Below are positions 16,807 through 26,732 of a stretch of 64,000 nt of DNA, one piece after another. The notes under the pieces were generated by a model. The model ran no database searches. It saw only the letters and a list, made by a program, of their open reading frames with translations, and was not told the DNA's origin. The position numbers and the translations under genes were made by a program. Source of the DNA: Micromonospora sp. WMMA1947 (GTDB taxonomy: Bacteria; Actinomycetota; Actinomycetes; Mycobacteriales; Micromonosporaceae); the NCBI RefSeq assembly GCF_027497355.1, contig NZ_CP114909.1, positions 620,001-684,000 on the forward strand. The letters are read 5' to 3'. Numbering within the stretch: position 1 is the first letter of the stretch; every line of letters starts with the position of its first letter.

Positions 16807-18405
16807 CTACTCGTCGCGCAGGTCGGCCGCGCTGGCCGCGACCGCGCCGATCGAGTCGGCCGCGGAGGTGAGCAGGTCGGCGCCGAGCGCCTGGTCGACG
16901 GTGAGCGTCATCAGCGTCTCACCACCGGCCTCGCGGCGGGCCACCTGCATGGCGGCGATGTTGACGCCGGCCTCGCCGAGCAGGGTGCCGACGGTGCCGA
17001 CCACGCCGGGCCGGTCGGCGTAGCGCAGGAAGACCAGGATGCCCTCCGCGCCGATCTCCACGTCGAAACCGTCCACCTCGGTCAACTTGAACACGTCGCG
17101 GGTGCCGGTGTGCGCCACGGTGCCGGAGACGCGGACGGTGCGCCCGTCCGGCAGCGCCCCGCGCACGGTCACCAGGTTCGGGTGGTCGACCGTCTCGCCC
17201 GGCGTGGCGAGCGTGACCTCGACACCCCGCTCGGCCGCCAGGTGCGGCGCGTTGACGTAGGTGACCTGCTCCTCCACCACGGAGCTGAACAGCCCCTTGG
17301 TCGCGGCGAGCTTGAGCACCGACACGTCGTGGGCGGCGATCTCGCCGCGCACCTCGACGGTGACGCTGGCGGCCACCCCGCCGGCCAGGGCGGTGAACGC
17401 CCGGCCCAGCTTCTCGGCCAGCGGCAGGAGCGGGCGGACGTCCTCGGCGACCACGCCGCCGGCCTGCACGTTCACCGCGTCCGGGACGAACTCGCCCTGC
17501 AGCGCGAGCTTGACGCTCTTGGCCACCGCGAGGCCGGCCTTGTCCTGCGCCTCGTTCGTGGAGGCGCCCAGGTGCGGGGTGGCCACCACGTTGTCGAAGG
17601 CGAACAGCGGCGAGGAGGTGCACGGTTCCTTGGCGTACACGTCGACGCCGGCGCCGGCGACCCGGCCCTCCGCGATCGCGTCGGCGAGCGCCTGCTCGTC
17701 GACCAGACCGCCCCGGGCCGCGTTGACGATCCGGACGCCCGGCTTGACGATCGCCAGTTCCTTCTCGCCGATCAGGCCGACCGTCTCCGGCGTCTTCGGC
17801 AGGTGGATCGAGATGAAGTCGCTCTCCCGCAGCAGCTCCTCCAGCCCGACCAGGCGGACACCGAGCTGCGCGGCGCGGGCCGGCTGGATGTACGGGTCGT
17901 ACGCGATCAGCCGGGTGCCGAACGCGGCGATGCGCTGCGCGAAGAGCACGCCGATACGGCCGAGGCCGACCACGCCCACGGTCTTGCCCTGGATCTCGAC
18001 GCCGGTGTACTTGGACCGCTTCCACTCCCCCGCCTTGAGCGCGGCGCTGGCGCTGGCGGTGTTCCGGGCCACGGCGAGCAGCAGCGCGAGGGCCTGCTCG
18101 GCGGCGGAGACGATGTTGGAGGTGGGAGCGTTGACGACCATGACGCCACGTGCCGTGGCGGCGGGCACCTCGACGTTGTCCAGCCCGACGCCGGCCCGGG
18201 CGACCACCTTCAGCCGCGGCGCGGCGGCGATCGCCTCGGCGTCGATCTGGGTGGCGCTGCGTACGATCACCGCGTCGGCCTCGGAGAGGGCGGAGAGCAG
18301 AGCGGGGCGGTCGGTGCCGTCCACGTGGCGCACGTCGAAGTCGTGCGCGAGCACCTCGATGGCGGCGGGGGCGAGTTCTTCGGCGATCAGTACGACAGGA
18401 TTCAT
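16807..18405 (-). CDS. serA: D-3-phosphoglycerate dehydrogenase
   Basis: This 532-residue enzyme oxidises 3-phosphoglycerate with NAD, opening serine synthesis. It is the long actinobacterial form. Residues 1-310 form the catalytic and nucleotide-binding parts, with VVGLGRIGVLFAQR as the NAD loop, NAARGGLVDE with the catalytic Arg region, and ATPHLGAST with the catalytic His. An intervening domain follows (about 315-450), then a C-terminal ACT domain (YADRPGVVGTVGTLLGEAGVNIAAM) that binds serine for feedback control. The start ATG at 18405 fits the family N-terminus MNPVVLIAEELAP. Confidence 0.95.
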   Translation of the reverse strand: MNPVVLIAEELAPAAIEVLAHDFDVRHVDGTDRPALLSALSEADAVIVRSATQIDAEAIAAAPRLKVVARAGVGLDNVEVPAATARGVMVVNAPTSNIVSAAEQALALLLAVARNTASASAALKAGEWKRSKYTGVEIQGKTVGVVGLGRIGVLFAQRIAAFGTRLIAYDPYIQPARAAQLGVRLVGLEELLRESDFISIHLPKTPETVGLIGEKELAIVKPGVRIVNAARGGLVDEQALADAIAEGRVAGAGVDVYAKEPCTSSPLFAFDNVVATPHLGASTNEAQDKAGLAVAKSVKLALQGEFVPDAVNVQAGGVVAEDVRPLLPLAEKLGRAFTALAGGVAASVTVEVRGEIAAHDVSVLKLAATKGLFSSVVEEQVTYVNAPHLAAERGVEVTLATPGETVDHPNLVTVRGALPDGRTVRVSGTVAHTGTRDVFKLTEVDGFDVEIGAEGILVFLRYADRPGVVGTVGTLLGEAGVNIAAMQVARREAGGETLMTLTVDQALGADLLTSAADSIGAVAASAADLRDE

Positions 18406-18625
18406 CGGTCCTCGTAGACGCTCGGTAATGGTTCGGCCTGGGGCGCCGGGACGCCGCGCTGCGCCCTGCGCCGATCCGTGCCACGGCCGTCGGGTGCGCT
18501 CGGGCACCACACCAAGGATGGTAGGTGGCTGCTCGCCCGGCGTGTCCCGGAGTGCGGGGTGAGGGCCCTCACACAGGCCCGTCGCACGCCTGTCATCCCC
18601 TGTTCACCGGACGCGGCGACTGGCG

Positions 18626-18669
18626 GGCTCCCCGTACAACGGAGGCAGCACCCGCACGGGGAGGGAGCC
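18626..18669 (+). promoter_or_regulatory. Hairpin enclosing the ribosome site of the TPR gene
   Basis: GGCTCCCCGT (18626-18635) can pair with ACGGGGA (18656-18662) and AGCC (18666-18669), with GGG bulged. The right arm includes the GGGGAGGGAG ribosome site 5 bases before the ATG at 18674. If formed, it would limit initiation. Seen only as complementarity. Confidence 0.4.
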
Positions 18670-18673
18670 GCTG

Positions 18674-20452
18674 ATGTCGGTAATGGTCCGGATCGCGCTG
18701 TTACGGCCGATGGTCCGGCTGGGCCCGCACCGGTGGGGGCCACGGTTGGCCGAGGTCCTGCTCACCCGGTCCCAGATGGTGAGCGGGCTGCCGGGCTCGA
18801 CCGCCCGGCGCACGGCGGCGGCCGAGGAGGCGGTCACGCTCTGCCGGCGGCTGGCCGCCGAGCGGCCGGACCAGCACCGGGTCGCCCTGGCCCGGGCGCT
18901 GGTGGCCCGGGCCGCCGCGCCCGACACGGTTCCCGTCGCCGAGGCGATCGGCCAGCTCCGGGAGGCCATCGCGTACGTCGAGGACACCGACGACCGGTCG
19001 GAACTGGTGGTGCTCGCCACCGCCCGCGGGCTCCTCGCGCTGAACCTCCACCTGTGCGGGGAGGTGCGGGAGGCGCTCAGGCAGGCGCTGCGGGCCCGGG
19101 CGACCTGGCGCGCCTGCGGGGCGTTGCGTCCGCCGGAGCGGATGCGGTTGGCGCGGGCCCTGCTGGCGATCGGTGACGGCAAGGAGTCGCTGGGCCGGAC
19201 GGAGGAGGCGAACACGGTCCGGCGAGAGGCGCTGGAGCTGCATCGCGGGCTTTCCGCCTATCGGCGGATCCAGTGGACAGGCATCGGCGCGTCCGCCGCG
19301 ACGGACCTCGCCCAGGGCTTGGCGGCCACCGGTGCGGCACGCGAGGCCCTCGATTTGATCAAGGAGTCCCGCGTCGACGTGGAGCTGTGGAGCCGGGTCC
19401 AGCCCCGGTCGGGGCGACCGCTGCTGGCCCGGGCCATGCTGATCGAAGCGGAGTGCCGGGCGCAGTTGGACGAGCCGGAGGCGGCCGTGCGGCTCGCGGA
19501 GCAGGCCGTCGGCCGGCAGCGCGCGACGGCGACGGCCGGAACGCCGCACGCCGGGGCCGCGCTGGCACACGGGCTGCTCGTCCTCGGCGACCTCACCGCC
19601 CGGTCCGGCCGGCCGGACGACGCGGCCGCGCACCTGACCGAGGCGGCGGCGCTCGCCCGCAACGGCCACGACGACGTGCTGGCCCGGGCCCTGTTGGACA
19701 TGCTCGAGCTGCGGGCCGCGGCCGAAGACCGGGCTGCGGTCGACGTCCTGCTGGCCGAGTTACTTCCGCTCTGCCGGGAGAACGCCGGGCGGCTGCCGGA
19801 GGTCTGGCGTCCCCGGCTCGCCCGCGCCCTGCTGCTCCGCTGCGCGCTGACAGTGGACGAGCCGACGACGGGCTCCGGCGGTTTGCCGGCGGAGGCACCA
19901 GGCCGGTGCGGGACAGCGCCGCCGGACGGACCGGCGGAGGACGGCCTGGCGGGCGGGGGCGCCGGGCCGGACGGAGACGGCCTGGCGGCCGGACGGGAGG
20001 CGGTCGAGCTGGCCCGGTTGCTGGCCGGCGGCGACCCGGCGTACCGGGACCTGCTCGGGCGGTGCCTCTTCACGCTCGCGGGCGCGGTGGACCTGGCCGG
20101 TGACCCGCGCGGGTCGGCCGAGCTGCTGCGCGAGTGCGTGACAGTGCGCCGCGAGCTGTTCGGCGTCGACCCGGTGGCGAGCCGGCTCGGGTTGGCGGAG
20201 GCCCTGTGCAACCTGGGCAACCGGATGCACGCCCTCGACCGGCTGGAGGAGGCGGTGGGGATCTACCGGGAGTGCCTCGATCTGCTGCGCGCCGACCCGG
20301 ACCGGATCGACCGGGCGGAGCTGCTCACCCCGCTGCGCAACCTCGGGCTCACGCTGTCGCGTCTGAACCGCGGGGCCGAGGCGGAGCGGGTCCGGGACGA
20401 GGTCGCGGCCGTTCAGGAGACGGTCGGCGCCGGTCGCTCCGATCCGTCGTGA
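18674..20452 (+). CDS. TPR-repeat protein of unknown function
   Basis: This 592-residue protein is almost wholly helical, with repeated TPR-like pairs (AEEAVTLCRRLAAERPDQHRVALARAL, GEVREALRQALRARATWR, DEPEAAVRLAEQAV, LEEAVGIYRECLDLLRADPDR). It resembles the repeat part of actinobacterial TPR regulators but has no attached HTH, NB-ARC or CHAT domain, and no signal peptide. A Gly/Pro/Asp-rich loop around residues 400-440 breaks the repeats. It contains TTA leucine codons at 10 (18701-18703) and 363 (19760-19762), rare in this DNA. It probably acts as a protein-binding scaffold; the partner is unknown. It lies between serA and ilvC, which run the other way. Confidence 0.8.
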   Translation: MSVMVRIALLRPMVRLGPHRWGPRLAEVLLTRSQMVSGLPGSTARRTAAAEEAVTLCRRLAAERPDQHRVALARALVARAAAPDTVPVAEAIGQLREAIAYVEDTDDRSELVVLATARGLLALNLHLCGEVREALRQALRARATWRACGALRPPERMRLARALLAIGDGKESLGRTEEANTVRREALELHRGLSAYRRIQWTGIGASAATDLAQGLAATGAAREALDLIKESRVDVELWSRVQPRSGRPLLARAMLIEAECRAQLDEPEAAVRLAEQAVGRQRATATAGTPHAGAALAHGLLVLGDLTARSGRPDDAAAHLTEAAALARNGHDDVLARALLDMLELRAAAEDRAAVDVLLAELLPLCRENAGRLPEVWRPRLARALLLRCALTVDEPTTGSGGLPAEAPGRCGTAPPDGPAEDGLAGGGAGPDGDGLAAGREAVELARLLAGGDPAYRDLLGRCLFTLAGAVDLAGDPRGSAELLRECVTVRRELFGVDPVASRLGLAEALCNLGNRMHALDRLEEAVGIYRECLDLLRADPDRIDRAELLTPLRNLGLTLSRLNRGAEAERVRDEVAAVQETVGAGRSDPS

Positions 20453-20496
20453 CGGCCCGCGGCCCGACGCCGGGGAGAGCGTCGGGTCGCGGGCCG
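20453..20496. terminator. Long terminator between the TPR gene and ilvC
   Basis: An 18-bp stem with one G-U (20453-20470 with 20479-20496) and an 8-base loop starts right after the TPR stop and ends 14 bases before the ilvC stop, serving both convergent genes. Confidence 0.8.
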
Positions 20497-20510
20497 CACG
20501 TGGGGAGGGC

Positions 20511-22098
<1,588 letters not shown>

Positions 22099-23994
22099 CT
22101 AGAGTTCGTCCTCGTCGAAGGCGGGACGCACGCCCCGCGCGAACATGATCTCGTCGTTGCTGGTGCCGGCGGCGACCATCGGCCAGACCATCGCGTCCTT
22201 GCCCACCACGAAGTCGATGACCACCGGCGCATCGTTGATCGCCATGGCCGCCTCGATGGTCTTGTCCACGTCGGCGGCGTTCTCGCAGCGCAGCCCGACG
22301 CAGCCCAGGGCCTCGGCGAGCTTGACGAAGTCCGGGATGCGGTGCTTGTGGGTGCCCAGCTCGGTGTTGGAGTAGCGCTCCCCGTAGAACAGGGTCTGCC
22401 ACTGCCGCACCATGCCCAGGTTGCCGTTGTTGATCACGGCCACCTTGATCGGGATGCCCTCCAGGGCGCAGGTGGCCAGCTCCTGGTTGGTCATCTGGAA
22501 GCAGCCGTCGCCGTCGACCGCCCACACCGTGGTGTCCGGCTTGCCGACCTTGGCTCCCATCGCGGCCGGGACGGCGTAGCCCATGGTGCCCAGGCCACCG
22601 GAGTTGAGCCAGGTGTGCGGCTTCTCGTACGAGATGAACTGGCTGGCCCACATCTGGTGCTGGCCGACGCCCGCCACGTAGACCGCGTCCGGGCCGGCGA
22701 TCTCGCCCAGCCGCTTGATCACGTACTGCGGGGAGAGCGTGCCGTCGGCCGGCTCCTCGAAGCCGAGCGGGTAGCGCTCGCGCAGGTCGTCGAGCTGGGC
22801 CCACCAGTCGGTCAGGTCCACCGACGGGTGCGCGGCCTGCTCGGCGGTGACCGCCGCGATCAGCTCGTCGATGACGTGCCGCGCGTCGCCCACGATCGGG
22901 ACGTCGGCGTGCCGGTTCTTGCCGATCTCGGCCGGGTCGATGTCGGCGTGCACCACTGTCGCGTCCGGCGCGAACGAGTCGAGCCGGCCGGTCACCCGGT
23001 CGTCGAAGCGGGCGCCCAGCGCCACGATCAGGTCGGCCTTCTGCAGGCCGTAGACCGCGGCGACGGTGCCGTGCATGCCGGGCATGCCCAGGTGCTGGCG
23101 GTGCGAGTCGGGGAACGCGCCCAGCGCCATCAGCGTGGTGACCACCGGGATGCCGGTCTGCTCGGCCAGCTTGCGCAGCCCCTCGGTGGCGCCGGCCTTG
23201 AGCACGCCGCCGCCGACGTAGAGGACCGGGCGACGGGCCGAGGTCATCAGCCGGGCCGCCTCGCGAATCTGCTTGCCGTGCGGGTGCAGCGTGGGCCGGT
23301 AGCCGGGCAGGTCGAGCGTGGGCGGCCAGGAGAAGGTCGCCGGCGCCTGGAGCACGTCCTTGGGGATGTCGACGAGCACCGGGCCGGGGCGGCCGGTCGC
23401 GGCCAGGTGGAACGCCTCGGCAAGCACGCGGGGGATCTCGTCGGCGGTCTGCACCAGGAAGTTGTGCTTGGTGATCGGCAGCGTGATGCCCTGGATGTCC
23501 GCCTCCTGGAAGGCGTCCGTGCCGATCGACGGCCGGGCCACCTGCCCGGTGATCGCCACCATCGGGACCGAGTCCATGTACGCGTCGGCGATCGGCGTCA
23601 CCAGGTTCGTCGCGCCGGGACCGGAGGTGGCGATGCACACACCGACCCGACCGGTGGCCTGCGCGTAGCCGGTGGCCGCGTGCCCGGCGCCCTGCTCGTG
23701 CCGGACCAGGATGTGCCGGACCGTGGAGTCGTAGAGCGGGTCGTAGGCGGGCAGGATCGCGCCGCCCGGAATGCCGAAGACCACGTCGACGCCGAGCGCC
23801 TCGAGCGACCGCACGAGCGAACCGGCGCCCGAGACCTGCGCGGTGGCGGGCTCCCGTACGGGCGTCTCGGTGGTGGCGGCCGCCGGAACGGTACGGCCGG
23901 AGCGGGCGGCGGGGTCGGAGTCACCGGCCGCGCCGGTGCCGGAACGGGCACGGCGGGCGGAGTGGGCGAGGGTCTCTGGCGTGGGTCTCGTCAT
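22099..23994 (-). CDS. ilvB: Acetolactate synthase large (catalytic) subunit
   Basis: This 631-residue TPP/FAD enzyme condenses two pyruvates to acetolactate, or pyruvate plus 2-oxobutyrate to acetohydroxybutyrate. After a variable 50-residue N-terminal tail it has [20 protein letters not shown] with the TPP glutamate region [13 protein letters not shown], the FAD domain, and the TPP loop [16 protein letters not shown]...NNGNLGM. It is first in ilvBNC. Regulation is by a leader peptide, pause hairpin and terminator at 24078-24170, with a promoter at 24178-24206. Confidence 0.97.
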   Translation of the reverse strand: MTRPTPETLAHSARRARSGTGAAGDSDPAARSGRTVPAAATTETPVREPATAQVSGAGSLVRSLEALGVDVVFGIPGGAILPAYDPLYDSTVRHILVRHEQGAGHAATGYAQATGRVGVCIATSGPGATNLVTPIADAYMDSVPMVAITGQVARPSIGTDAFQEADIQGITLPITKHNFLVQTADEIPRVLAEAFHLAATGRPGPVLVDIPKDVLQAPATFSWPPTLDLPGYRPTLHPHGKQIREAARLMTSARRPVLYVGGGVLKAGATEGLRKLAEQTGIPVVTTLMALGAFPDSHRQHLGMPGMHGTVAAVYGLQKADLIVALGARFDDRVTGRLDSFAPDATVVHADIDPAEIGKNRHADVPIVGDARHVIDELIAAVTAEQAAHPSVDLTDWWAQLDDLRERYPLGFEEPADGTLSPQYVIKRLGEIAGPDAVYVAGVGQHQMWASQFISYEKPHTWLNSGGLGTMGYAVPAAMGAKVGKPDTTVWAVDGDGCFQMTNQELATCALEGIPIKVAVINNGNLGMVRQWQTLFYGERYSNTELGTHKHRIPDFVKLAEALGCVGLRCENAADVDKTIEAAMAINDAPVVIDFVVGKDAMVWPMVAAGTSNDEIMFARGVRPAFDEDEL

Positions 23995-24077
23995 GGCGGT
24001 TCAAGCCTTCGGAAGTGAGTGGGTGACGCGCTTCTCAGGATGGGACGGCGAGGTCCCGGCGATGGTCCGACGGCAAC

Positions 24078-24107
24078 AAAAAAGCCCACGTGCAGGATGC
24101 ACGGGGC
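24078..24107 (-). terminator. Attenuator terminator in the ilvB leader
   Basis: On the minus strand a GC-rich stem (GCCC-CGTGCA with TGCACG-T-GGGC, 24107-24084) with a 4-base loop is followed by TTTTTT at 24083-24078. It lies about 90 bases before the ilvB start. Confidence 0.82.
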
Positions 24108-24108
24108 C

Positions 24109-24135
24109 AGCGCACTCTCGGTGGGAGAGTGCGCT
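24109..24135 (-). promoter_or_regulatory. Pause hairpin after the ilvB leader peptide
   Basis: A perfect 11-bp stem AGCGCACTCTC (24125-24135 on the minus strand, with 24109-24119) and a 5-base loop begins at the leader stop codon and ends 1 base before the terminator stem. A ribosome at the end of the leader would cover its 5' arm, as expected for a 1:2 pause structure. Confidence 0.7.
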
Positions 24136-24170
24136 CAGGTAAGTACTCGCGGCGACCGGTTCGACGACAT
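24135..24170 (-). CDS. ilvB leader peptide (attenuation)
   Basis: An 11-codon frame from ATG 24170 to TGA 24135 encodes MSSNRSPRVLT. The Val-Leu pair is written with GTA and CTT, both rare in this high-GC genome, three codons before the stop. A predicted transcription start coincides with the ATG, so the mRNA would be leaderless. Position, rare codons and the following pause and terminator hairpins fit a classical ribosome-mediated attenuator, in which scarce Leu- or Val-tRNA stalls the ribosome and lets ilvBNC be transcribed. Confidence 0.72.
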   Translation of the reverse strand: MSSNRSPRVLT

Positions 24171-24174
24171 GCGG

Positions 24175-26622
24175 CTAAGCCTGACGCATCTCACGCGATG
24201 AGTCAACTGATCCCACATTTTGGTTCACGGACGTGGGCGTGTCGACCACCGGGACCCCCTCCGCGCCCGGCGCCACCTGCGAAGATCCCTCCAACGGGGG
24301 ACGCTGCGCGGGCACCGCGGCTGGCGGACTGTTGCGCAGCCGGGGCAGCAGCGGCGAGGGGGCGCGAACCGGGGCGGGCGGCGGCACCGGCGGCATCGCG
24401 GTGTGCCGGTTGCCGGGCGCGGTGGCCGCCTCCAGCATCGCCTCCAGGTGCTCGGCCGGTACGCCCCAGCCGAACAGCGCGCCCTGCCCGAACCGGCAAC
24501 CGGCGGCGACCACGGCGGCCAGCTCGGTCGGGTTGGTGACGCCCTCGGCGATCACCTCGAGCCCGAGCTGGTGGCCCAGGCGCATGACGATGTCGACCAT
24601 CGGGGCGAACGCCGGGCCGTCCCGCCCGACCGGCCGGACCGGCTCGTGCTCGGCGACCAGACTGTGGTCGATCTTGAGGATGTCGATCGGCAGCCGCCGG
24701 AGCTGACCGAGCGACGAGTAGCCGGCGCCGAAGTCGTCGAGCGCGATCCGGACGCCGGTCAGCCGCAGCGCGGTGAGCCGCCGGATCAGCTCGTCCAGGT
24801 CGGTGGCGACAGCGTGCTCGGTGACCTCCAGCACCAGCCGCTGCGGCGGCACGTGGTGCGCGCGCAGCGCGTCGGCGACCTGGACCACGTACTCGGGGGC
24901 GTGCAGCTCGCGCGGCGACACGTTCACCGACACCCAGACGTCGTGCCCGTCGGCCAGCCAGCGGGAGAGCTGGAAGCAGGCCTGGTGCAACACCCACGCG
25001 CCGAGCTTGGCGATCATCCCGCACTCCTCGGCGAGCGGGATGAACTCGTCCGGCCGGACGTTGCCCAGCTCCGGGTGCCGCCAGCGCAGCAGCGCCTCCG
25101 CGCCGACCGGCCGCACCGACGGCAGCGAGGCCACCGGCTGGAAGACCAGCCGCAGCTCGTCGCGCTCGATCGCGCCGCGCAGCTCGTGCTCCATCCGGGT
25201 CCGCCGGCTCAGCAACTGGTCGTACGTGGCGTCGTAGCGCTCGATCCGGTTCTTGCCCCGCTGCTTGGCGTAGCGCAGCGCCAGGTCGGCGTTGCGCAGC
25301 AGCAGTTCGACGTCCTGCTCCCCCTGCCCGGCGGCCACCCCGATGCTCACCGACAGGAAGACCGGCCCGTCCCCCTGCTCGTACGGGCGGCCGAGCACCC
25401 CGAGCAGGCGGTCGGCGACCGGGCCGGGGTCGGCCGTCCCGTGCATCAGCACCGCGAACTCGTCACCGCCGAGCCGGGCGGCCAGGTCGCCCGGCCGCAG
25501 GTTGCCCCGCAGCCGCCGCCCCACCTCGATCAGCACCGCGTCGCCGACGTCGTGCCCGCGCATGTCGTTGACGTTCTTGAAGCCGTCCAGGTCGAGCCCG
25601 AGCAGGACGCACGGCCCGCCCGCCTCGGCGCTGCGGTGCAGGGCACGCAGCAGTCCGCGCCGGTTCGCCAGCCCGGTCAGCGGGTCGGTGTGCGCCAGCT
25701 CGCGGAAGTGCGCCTCCCGCTCGGCGAGCCGGATCGCGTAGCCGCGGACGTCGTTCAGCGCCAGGTACTGCCGGGTGACCAGGGCGAACCCCTCGACGGT
25801 GCCGGCCACGATGGCGTACCCGTCGAACCCGCCACCCTGCACCAGGTGGTACATCGCGGAGGCCGCCATGGCGAACATCGGCACGAAGGCGTACTCGCCG
25901 TCGCGGCGGATGAAGTCGACGTCGAGCTGCGTGAGGTCGGCCCGGCGCCCGGCCACGGCGGTGGCCAGCAGCCCGGCGGCGGTCAGCACCGCGCCGGTGA
26001 GCACCATGCCCGGGCCGGCCTGGCAGAGCCCGGCGGACACGGCCAGCCCGCCGGCCGTCACCGCTATCGCGCCGGCGGCGAGCAGCGTCAGCCACCCGCG
26101 CGGCGGCGCGACCCGCAGCACGACGATCATCGTGAGCCCGGTGGTGAGCGCCGCGCTCACGGTGGCCAGCACGATCGGCAGGCAGGCCACCGGGGTGGCG
26201 TCGCCGAGCAGCCGAGTCGGCTCGCTGAACGCCACCCAGCCGACGAACCAGAGCGCGCTGCCCATGATCAGGCCGTCGAGCAGCAGCCGGGCGGTGGCCG
26301 CACGGGTCGCGGCGGCGCCGGGCAGCCGCAGGACGGCGGCGCCGAGGCCGAGCGCGGCGAGCGTCGTACCGACGGAGACGAGGACCGCCCATCCGGTCCG
26401 CTGGCCCTGCCGGTGCGCCCAGTGGTCACCGGCGGCGAGCAGGCCGCCGAGACCGACCAGGAGGCTGAACAGGGCGGCACCGGCGGCGACCGCGAGCAGC
26501 AGGTGTGCCGGACGGCGGGGGCCGGTGCGGCGCCGCACCGACGCGGCGAGCAGCACGGCGGCGCCGGTCGCGGCGATCCCGCTCACCACCGCGACGGAGA
26601 CCATCCCCGGGGACGACTGCAC
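24175..26622 (-). CDS. Membrane GGDEF-EAL protein (c-di-GMP synthase/phosphodiesterase)
   Basis: This 815-residue protein has about eight membrane helices in residues 5-290, then GGDEF (RLGGDEFAVL near residue 387) and EAL domains. The EAL domain keeps EALLRW (near 509), LEVTEHA, IALDDFGAGYSS and ILKIDHSLV, so both catalytic sites appear intact. It could make or break c-di-GMP, which controls development in actinomycetes. A Pro-rich 85-residue tail follows. The GTG at 26622 begins the ORF; an ATG at 26604 is an alternative. The 3' end holds the ilvB promoter, so the two loci are physically interlocked. Confidence 0.9.
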   Translation of the reverse strand: MQSSPGMVSVAVVSGIAATGAAVLLAASVRRRTGPRRPAHLLLAVAAGAALFSLLVGLGGLLAAGDHWAHRQGQRTGWAVLVSVGTTLAALGLGAAVLRLPGAAATRAATARLLLDGLIMGSALWFVGWVAFSEPTRLLGDATPVACLPIVLATVSAALTTGLTMIVVLRVAPPRGWLTLLAAGAIAVTAGGLAVSAGLCQAGPGMVLTGAVLTAAGLLATAVAGRRADLTQLDVDFIRRDGEYAFVPMFAMAASAMYHLVQGGGFDGYAIVAGTVEGFALVTRQYLALNDVRGYAIRLAEREAHFRELAHTDPLTGLANRRGLLRALHRSAEAGGPCVLLGLDLDGFKNVNDMRGHDVGDAVLIEVGRRLRGNLRPGDLAARLGGDEFAVLMHGTADPGPVADRLLGVLGRPYEQGDGPVFLSVSIGVAAGQGEQDVELLLRNADLALRYAKQRGKNRIERYDATYDQLLSRRTRMEHELRGAIERDELRLVFQPVASLPSVRPVGAEALLRWRHPELGNVRPDEFIPLAEECGMIAKLGAWVLHQACFQLSRWLADGHDVWVSVNVSPRELHAPEYVVQVADALRAHHVPPQRLVLEVTEHAVATDLDELIRRLTALRLTGVRIALDDFGAGYSSLGQLRRLPIDILKIDHSLVAEHEPVRPVGRDGPAFAPMVDIVMRLGHQLGLEVIAEGVTNPTELAAVVAAGCRFGQGALFGWGVPAEHLEAMLEAATAPGNRHTAMPPVPPPAPVRAPSPLLPRLRNSPPAAVPAQRPPLEGSSQVAPGAEGVPVVDTPTSVNQNVGSVDSSREMRQA
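24178..24206 (-). promoter_or_regulatory. ilvB promoter inside the upstream gene
   Basis: On the minus strand TTGACT (24206-24201), a 17-base spacer, then CAGGCT (24183-24178) form a good vegetative-sigma promoter. The first base of the leader ATG lies 8 bases downstream of the -10, the expected start point. Both boxes lie in the last ten codons of the GGDEF-EAL gene, whose TAG directly follows the -10. Confidence 0.65.
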
Positions 26623-26732
26623 GCGTCAACTCTGCCGGATGAGTGCCTCTCGTGGGGCACCGGGTGTGCAACTGTTGGGACACAGGGTGCGCGCGGCGGG
26701 GTTGCCGCGCGAATGGTGTCAGACTGGTTGTC

